In this document: positions 59,463 through 64,000 of the stretch, piece by piece
Position numbering within the stretch: position 1 is the stretch's first letter
How the letters are laid out: each line of letters opens with the position of its first letter
Source of the DNA: Petasospora fabianii
Lineage: Eukaryota; Ascomycota; Saccharomycetes; Phaffomycetales; Wickerhamomycetaceae
NCBI GenBank assembly: GCA_022641835.1
Contig: CP048719.1
Coordinates: 806,001-870,000 of the forward strand
Direction of reading: 5' to 3'
DNA length: 64,000 nucleotides
Position numbers and translations under genes: made by a program
Notes under the pieces: generated by a model
Seen by the model: the letters and a program-made list of their open reading frames with translations, nothing else
What the model was told of the DNA's origin: nothing
The model's database searches: none

Positions 59463-59660
59463 TCACGGCGAGCCTTTCTCTACTATTAGATGCACAATTC
59501 CCATGCGTGTCGTGTTGTTGAAGGTGTTTGAGAGCGGTATGAGAGTGTCTGTAACTACCTTGGGACTTCGTATTGTGACTGGTGTGTTAATTGACATTGC
59601 TTCAAACATATCTGGGGAGTCAATGCTCATCCGCTGAGTAAGCTTGTCGGAACTACCCAT
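59463..59660 (-). CDS. Possible small protein, 65 residues
   Basis: An ATG at 59660 opens a 65-codon frame beginning MGSSDKLTQRMSID. It has no recognisable domain, membrane segment or signal peptide. A TATA-like CATATAATGG lies about 130-140 bases upstream on the same strand. It is listed only because the surrounding 4.8 kb has no other gene; a chance frame is at least as likely. Confidence 0.15.
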   Translation of the reverse strand: MGSSDKLTQRMSIDSPDMFEAMSINTPVTIRSPKVVTDTLIPLSNTFNNTTRMGIVHLIVEKGSP

Positions 59661-60205
59661 TATGGAATGGTGATTGTAGGTCTAGCATCATGCTTCATCG
59701 TCTTCATTATCACAGGTCGATTCTAGAGACAGTACACTACAAGCTGTTAACATTGTATTCGCTTTTAAACTGCCCATAAACCTCTAACCATTATATGGAA
59801 GCGATCATAGCTAGAAACCCCTAAGCCCCGTTCAGACGGCAAAAGTTGTACTGTATTGGTGAGGGGGAAGAGCACCCAAAAAACCTTAACCAATTGGAGC
59901 CAAGCCCCCTCTCAAATTTCTGCAAGCAAGTGATCGGGTCGTAGTTGTGACACTCACTCCATGACCTCTGATTTGGCGCCTTAACCTGCAAGAGACATAC
60001 ACGTCACATCCCAGTTGCCCAAACGGTTCAGCAGCCGTCTGTAGATCCTGTTTAGCATGGTGATAGGCACAAATGGGATTATGATCAAGGTGATCACCTT
60101 GCAAAATTCTTGAGAAAGTGCTGACAAGATCTAACCCTAGATACTGTTTATCCAGCCCGATGATGCTCAGTTGTAATAAAGTGCGCATCCCGGTAAGATC
60201 CTTGT

Positions 60206-60233
60206 AAGTTGCAAGTTGCAAGTTGCAAGTCGC
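60206..60233. repeat. Short tandem repeat AAGTTGC, four copies
   Basis: Three exact copies of AAGTTGC and one AAGTCGC in a row, then a diverged unit. It lies in the gene-free right end. Confidence 0.85.
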
Positions 60234-63200
60234 AACTGCGATGTAATGCGACCTTCGGCTAATTCGTCTACACACATTCGAAAGAAACATGATGAGAATC
60301 TGCAAAGCTTCGGAGCTGTCAAAAGAGACACACAATAGTTGGTTGTTGGAAAGGACGTATAGAACCTCCTCAGAGATCATCACCTGCACGAACAGGGATT
60401 ACGTGGTTGCATGGAAGCTGCAACTATTACAAGAACCCATGGGGAGACAGGCACCATTTTAGTTGGTTAGTTAGACAGTGAACCCTGCTGTAACGTAAAA
60501 CTCGGACTTGCAGTATCACCATCCATCCATTCATCGTCATCATCATGGCGACAGTAGTCCATCGTGCAGGGACATCATCTTACATTTACATTTCTTCAAC
60601 TTGTCAATGGATTAGTTACTAGGAGGCAACGCTGCAGACATAGGTGCTGACAAACTTGACACTTGTATGTCTCTATGTCTCTCATAAGCTAATACAGTAG
60701 CCACATCCTTGACACCACGCAATATTGAGCATATTGGCTGATCTGTGCGCCTACCGAGATGGTCACTAGAGAGATAAAGGATTTGCCTAGGCACTAGGGA
60801 TCGATTGACGTAGGTAGCGTTCTCTCACCTATCACCTGATATGTCGCTGGATGTCGCTCTTTTTGGTGGCGTGCTTCCGGTGATGCTACTACACTTCTCA
60901 GTAAAGAAATTTGATGACTTTGCAACGGAGAATATATCATCTTAATCACATGAATAAATAGGCATTTCTGGAGGAGCTGCGAGCCGAATGTTCTCGTTTT
61001 GTGCATTCGCCTAATAAAAAAAATAGTTTCCCTAGAGATTGACCAACCGAGATGTGATCAGCCTGCAATCTATTTTTCTTTTTCTTCTCTATTTACGTTA
61101 GCCAAGGCATCACTCCTTAATACGGTAGAACGTCAGAAAGAACGTCGTATACTGAGTCCGTATACCGAACAGGGTTTTCATTGGCACTAAATCATCTTCC
61201 TGTTCTCTAGCTTTGGGGGAAGGGGCCCAGTTTGCATTTTGTAGCATCCTGGTTTGCTCTGGTCTATTTAACGTTGAGCCCCACCTAATCCTTGATCACT
61301 TTGTTGGGCTTCAAAGAGCATAGCCCTCCATGTTTCCGATACAATCTAGGTCTTGCAGTTGTTGCAAAAGCGGCGCATACTGTGCCCAGTAGCAGGTTCT
61401 GGCGGACATTCGACTAGGGGGTGTCTATATCTGGGAGTAGGCAACGCCGCCGCATTTACCGGGCGTACCAACCGAGTTGATTATTTTCTTGAGACCAGAG
61501 GGAATAAAGGGTGCATTTGGCTTCCTGAATAGTGAGAATAAGTAGCATAGTGCTTGACCAGTCATGCTCATAAAAAAGTTAGAGTAGGCTAACTGAAGAC
61601 AGAGAAGGAGGAGTCGGTAGCGCACTAGGCAGCGGGCAAATGCCAGTCACAGTAATCTCATCAGCTGAGATGAAGCACATTTGGCCGCTTTCTGTTTCCT
61701 TTTTCTTGATCACATCTTCTTGCATTTAGCTTATCGGTTCAATGCCAGCTAGCTACAGAGCTGCATCACCTGGGGCACAGGAGTCATGATGTGTCTTTTA
61801 TAGAGACGAAACGAATTTTAAGACTATGAGCAACCACCGCTTCACATGATGACCACAACAGACGGTTGATCAAATAACCTAGAAGCTCTCACCTATGTAT
61901 TGCGACCATCCAACTACCACGAGTTGGCGTTAGAGAAAGAAACGAGAGCACTAGTTGGTGTCTCGCGTCTCATGTCCCATGTCCAGATATCTTCAGCACT
62001 TGATGCACTCCACCAGATGACATGCGCACTCCGCATAAACATGCAGTTTATCCCATCTGGCGCTGCACCGAAGATTCTGCGCGCCAAATGGTTGGCAGGG
62101 AGCAGGGCAAGGGCCTTCTCCGTGCAAAGCGCATTGGGTTAATTGTGATGAAAGGATCAAGGGATGACCACTGACAGCCTCCTGTTGCCTATGGACGCTT
62201 CTTGATACGTCTGCTCACCTCTTTCTGCCTTTGCGTTACTGCGGCGTGTGTGTTGGATTGAAACTTACAAAAGCTGTTGTAGCGCGCGCCACTGGGGCTT
62301 TAGTTGCGGATCAATCAAAACCACTTTGCGTATGGGGAGAGGAAAGAGCCCTACGCCTGATAACTAGATCCGGGTAAAGCCGACCATGCCTGTTCAGCGC
62401 AGGCTTTAGCTGCCCTTCAGCCGTGTAAAGTGCTTGATAGCCATAACACAGACATGCCACGTTGTGTTGCACAACCCTTCCCAGCGTCCCTGATGGCAGC
62501 TATCGCCACATCTTGGTCGATGGCGAGCAGCAGAGTAAAGTATCTCGCTATGCCCAGATCAAATATCAAGGAAACGAGTAATTGTCATCCTGATGCAGCA
62601 GTCTCGTAAACGAGAACCTTGTCCCGCAAGATCGCGCCTACCCCCGAAATGGCAGAAGCGAGGCGTCAGATGGGTACTCGCGCGCGGACGGGACATTGGT
62701 TCACTGTTAGTACTCCAGGAGAGTTTGGCGGGCTCTCGAGGCTGAGAGTAGGGAAGTGTGTTTGTATTTAAGCCGTATCAGAGACAGAGGCTATGCCAGA
62801 AGGTGCATTAGACGGGTCATGTGCCACGAGTGCATGTGAACCCATGTGAGACAAGCGCTATAGTTCTCCTCAGTCCGTAATTGTCTTAAACGCCAATCTA
62901 AGGTATACAGGGAATTCAAGCTAGACATGTAAAGATGACTTATAGATATGAGACCGAGGGAATTATGTAGTGAAATATAGTATGAGTTGCAGGGTGCAGC
63001 AGATCGTGTGTAGTACTATGGTTTCCATGGGTGAGGGGAGGGGGAGAAGGAGAAGGAAGCTGAGATCCACACCAACAGAGTTTCTTGGGAAAGGAGACTT
63101 AGTGCTTCAGCCGCAAGTGTTCCCGTGCCCTATGGACCCGGGCTTGCCAAGTGGATTACTAGGGTGTAGTGACCTAAGAGAACCACAGTAGATATTCTGT

Positions 63201-64000
63201 CCTCTTGATTTTGCTGCATGTTATAGACTCTGCCAACCATTTTGCGGGATCCACGGGAGGTGGACAGCAAACCACCCACAGAACACACAGCTTAGCCGTA
63301 ATTTTGACTTAAAAACACAGGGTATGAAAAAACTAACAAATGAGTTTTACCTACTCACAATCACAACGTGATATCTGCAAGATCATTGTGCTAGGAGTCT
63401 ATTACTCGCAGACTCGCTCTCCGACATCCCCGGACCTAGCGCACCCTGGCAAACGAAGCTCTAAAAACTGTTTCGAGCTGTGCATGCAACCTTAAGTGAA
63501 GGTAGTAATGGTAATAATGGCAGCGCTGACTCAGTCGTGCCAGCACACGGTTATAGTCGCCAGTTTACTGTGCCTCTTCAATCAGAGCTCAAGTCACCGC
63601 TACTGTTTGTTGGATTCCATGGATATGATGTGAGCTAAATACAAGATTGTCACTCATCATAATCATGGTATCAACAAGGAAACAGATTATGAAATCCCTT
63701 TATATTTGATAGATTATGACACGTCGTGAAGTCCAGAAGACGCACGAGGGTCTGTTTACGGCATCGCGCACTGCAGGAACTTAAATTTGCCATAGTTTTG
63801 CAGTTTTGGTTTGCCCATCTTGGCACGATGACAGGGTAAAAAGGAAGAGTTGGACAGTTTGTTACGGATGAGACAAAGGACAAAAACAGCAAGGACTGAT
63901 TTGACAATTTAAGCGGCTGTAGTGGATCAGCAATGGGCTTCTGGGGCTGCAGGAGTTTCGTGGGTACACCGATGTACTTGTCTTCGCTTCGACCAGAAGT

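Larger units (their letters stand above)
59364..64000. other. Gene-free right end of the window
   Basis: No frame here has a recognisable domain, and I found no tRNA, snRNA, rRNA, transposon or LTR. Frames are short, except for a 500-base minus-strand frame (59886-60380) that looks random and spans the AAGTTGC repeat. Composition is uneven: 62641-62700 is 65% G+C by count. Possible explanations are a very long promoter for a gene to the right, an unrecognised non-coding RNA, or a decayed region. Confidence 0.5.

Noticed and set aside
59886-60380. About 160-codon minus-strand frame in the gene-free right end
   Set aside because: It runs through the AAGTTGC tandem repeat, shows no protein-like pattern and matches no family I know.
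59364-64000. Centromere as explanation of the long gene-free end
   Set aside because: The region is not AT-rich; one line counted is 65% G+C. The trough at 46.1-46.3 kb is the better candidate.
1-64000. Retroelements, DNA transposons, LINEs, CRISPR arrays, rRNA
   Set aside because: No reverse transcriptase, integrase or transposase motif, no paired long terminal repeats, no array of spaced repeats and no rRNA sequence was seen in any frame or strand.

Overview
The window looks like nuclear DNA of a budding yeast (Saccharomycotina): densely packed, almost intronless genes on both strands, clear orthologues of Saccharomyces genes (MCM2, UBP6, NOC4, ATG18, KIN28, GCD11, RPS5, GLY1), yeast-type tRNA genes, and one short intron with a perfect TACTAAC branch site. 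CTG codons fall at leucine positions in MCM2 and KIN28, so CUG appears to mean Leu. Base composition is moderately GC-rich for a yeast. A two-domain molybdenum-cofactor enzyme (MogA+MoeA, gephyrin type) implies a molybdoenzyme, most likely nitrate reductase; Saccharomyces lacks this pathway. Together these point to the nitrate-assimilating Kuraishia/Ogataea/Brettanomyces neighbourhood, but the species cannot be fixed from this sequence.

Layout. 1-5 kb: N-terminus of MCM2 (cut by the window edge), tRNA-Gly(GCC), a butanediol dehydrogenase and a secreted Kex1-like carboxypeptidase. 5.9-13.7 kb: a Dcr2/Sia1-like phosphoesterase, the molybdenum insertase with a His-Ser repeat linker, and, divergent from it, a transcription factor with two complete Zn2Cys6 clusters. 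13.9-31.3 kb: UBP6, MIC19, a BIM1-like GPI protein, tRNA-Ala(AGC), NOC4, a ROD1/ROG3 arrestin, ATG18, the intron-bearing RUP1, a ROG1 lipase and MRF1. 32-37.3 kb: GPI10, MSS2, an L-2-hydroxyglutarate dehydrogenase-like oxidase and KIN28. 37.5-45.1 kb is a transporter block: two tandem siderophore transporters and a Dal5-type permease. 46.6-59.2 kb: GCD11, MME1, GLY1, YAT2, RPS5, IBA57 and calnexin. 59.2-64 kb holds no gene that I can support.

Functional threads. Several genes belong to ubiquitin/endocytosis control (UBP6, RUP1, ROD1/ROG3). Six serve mitochondria (MIC19, MRF1, MSS2, MME1, IBA57 and probably the FAD oxidase). Both siderophore transporters carry an ATCWGATAA element of the fungal iron-GATA type at nearly the same distance upstream. 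Promoter signals familiar from Saccharomyces can be read at MCM2 (MCB), NOC4 (PAC/RRPE) and RPS5 (paired Rap1-like sites).

Most unusual observations: the tandem zinc-cluster regulator facing the molybdenum-cofactor gene; loss of all the zinc-ribbon cysteines in eIF2-gamma; catalytic-site substitutions in the Yat2-like and Dcr2-like proteins; replacement of the Rup1 PPxY region by an SH3-type proline motif; a 29% GC trough near 46.2 kb; and a 4.8 kb gene-free right end. No retroelement, DNA transposon or CRISPR array was recognised.
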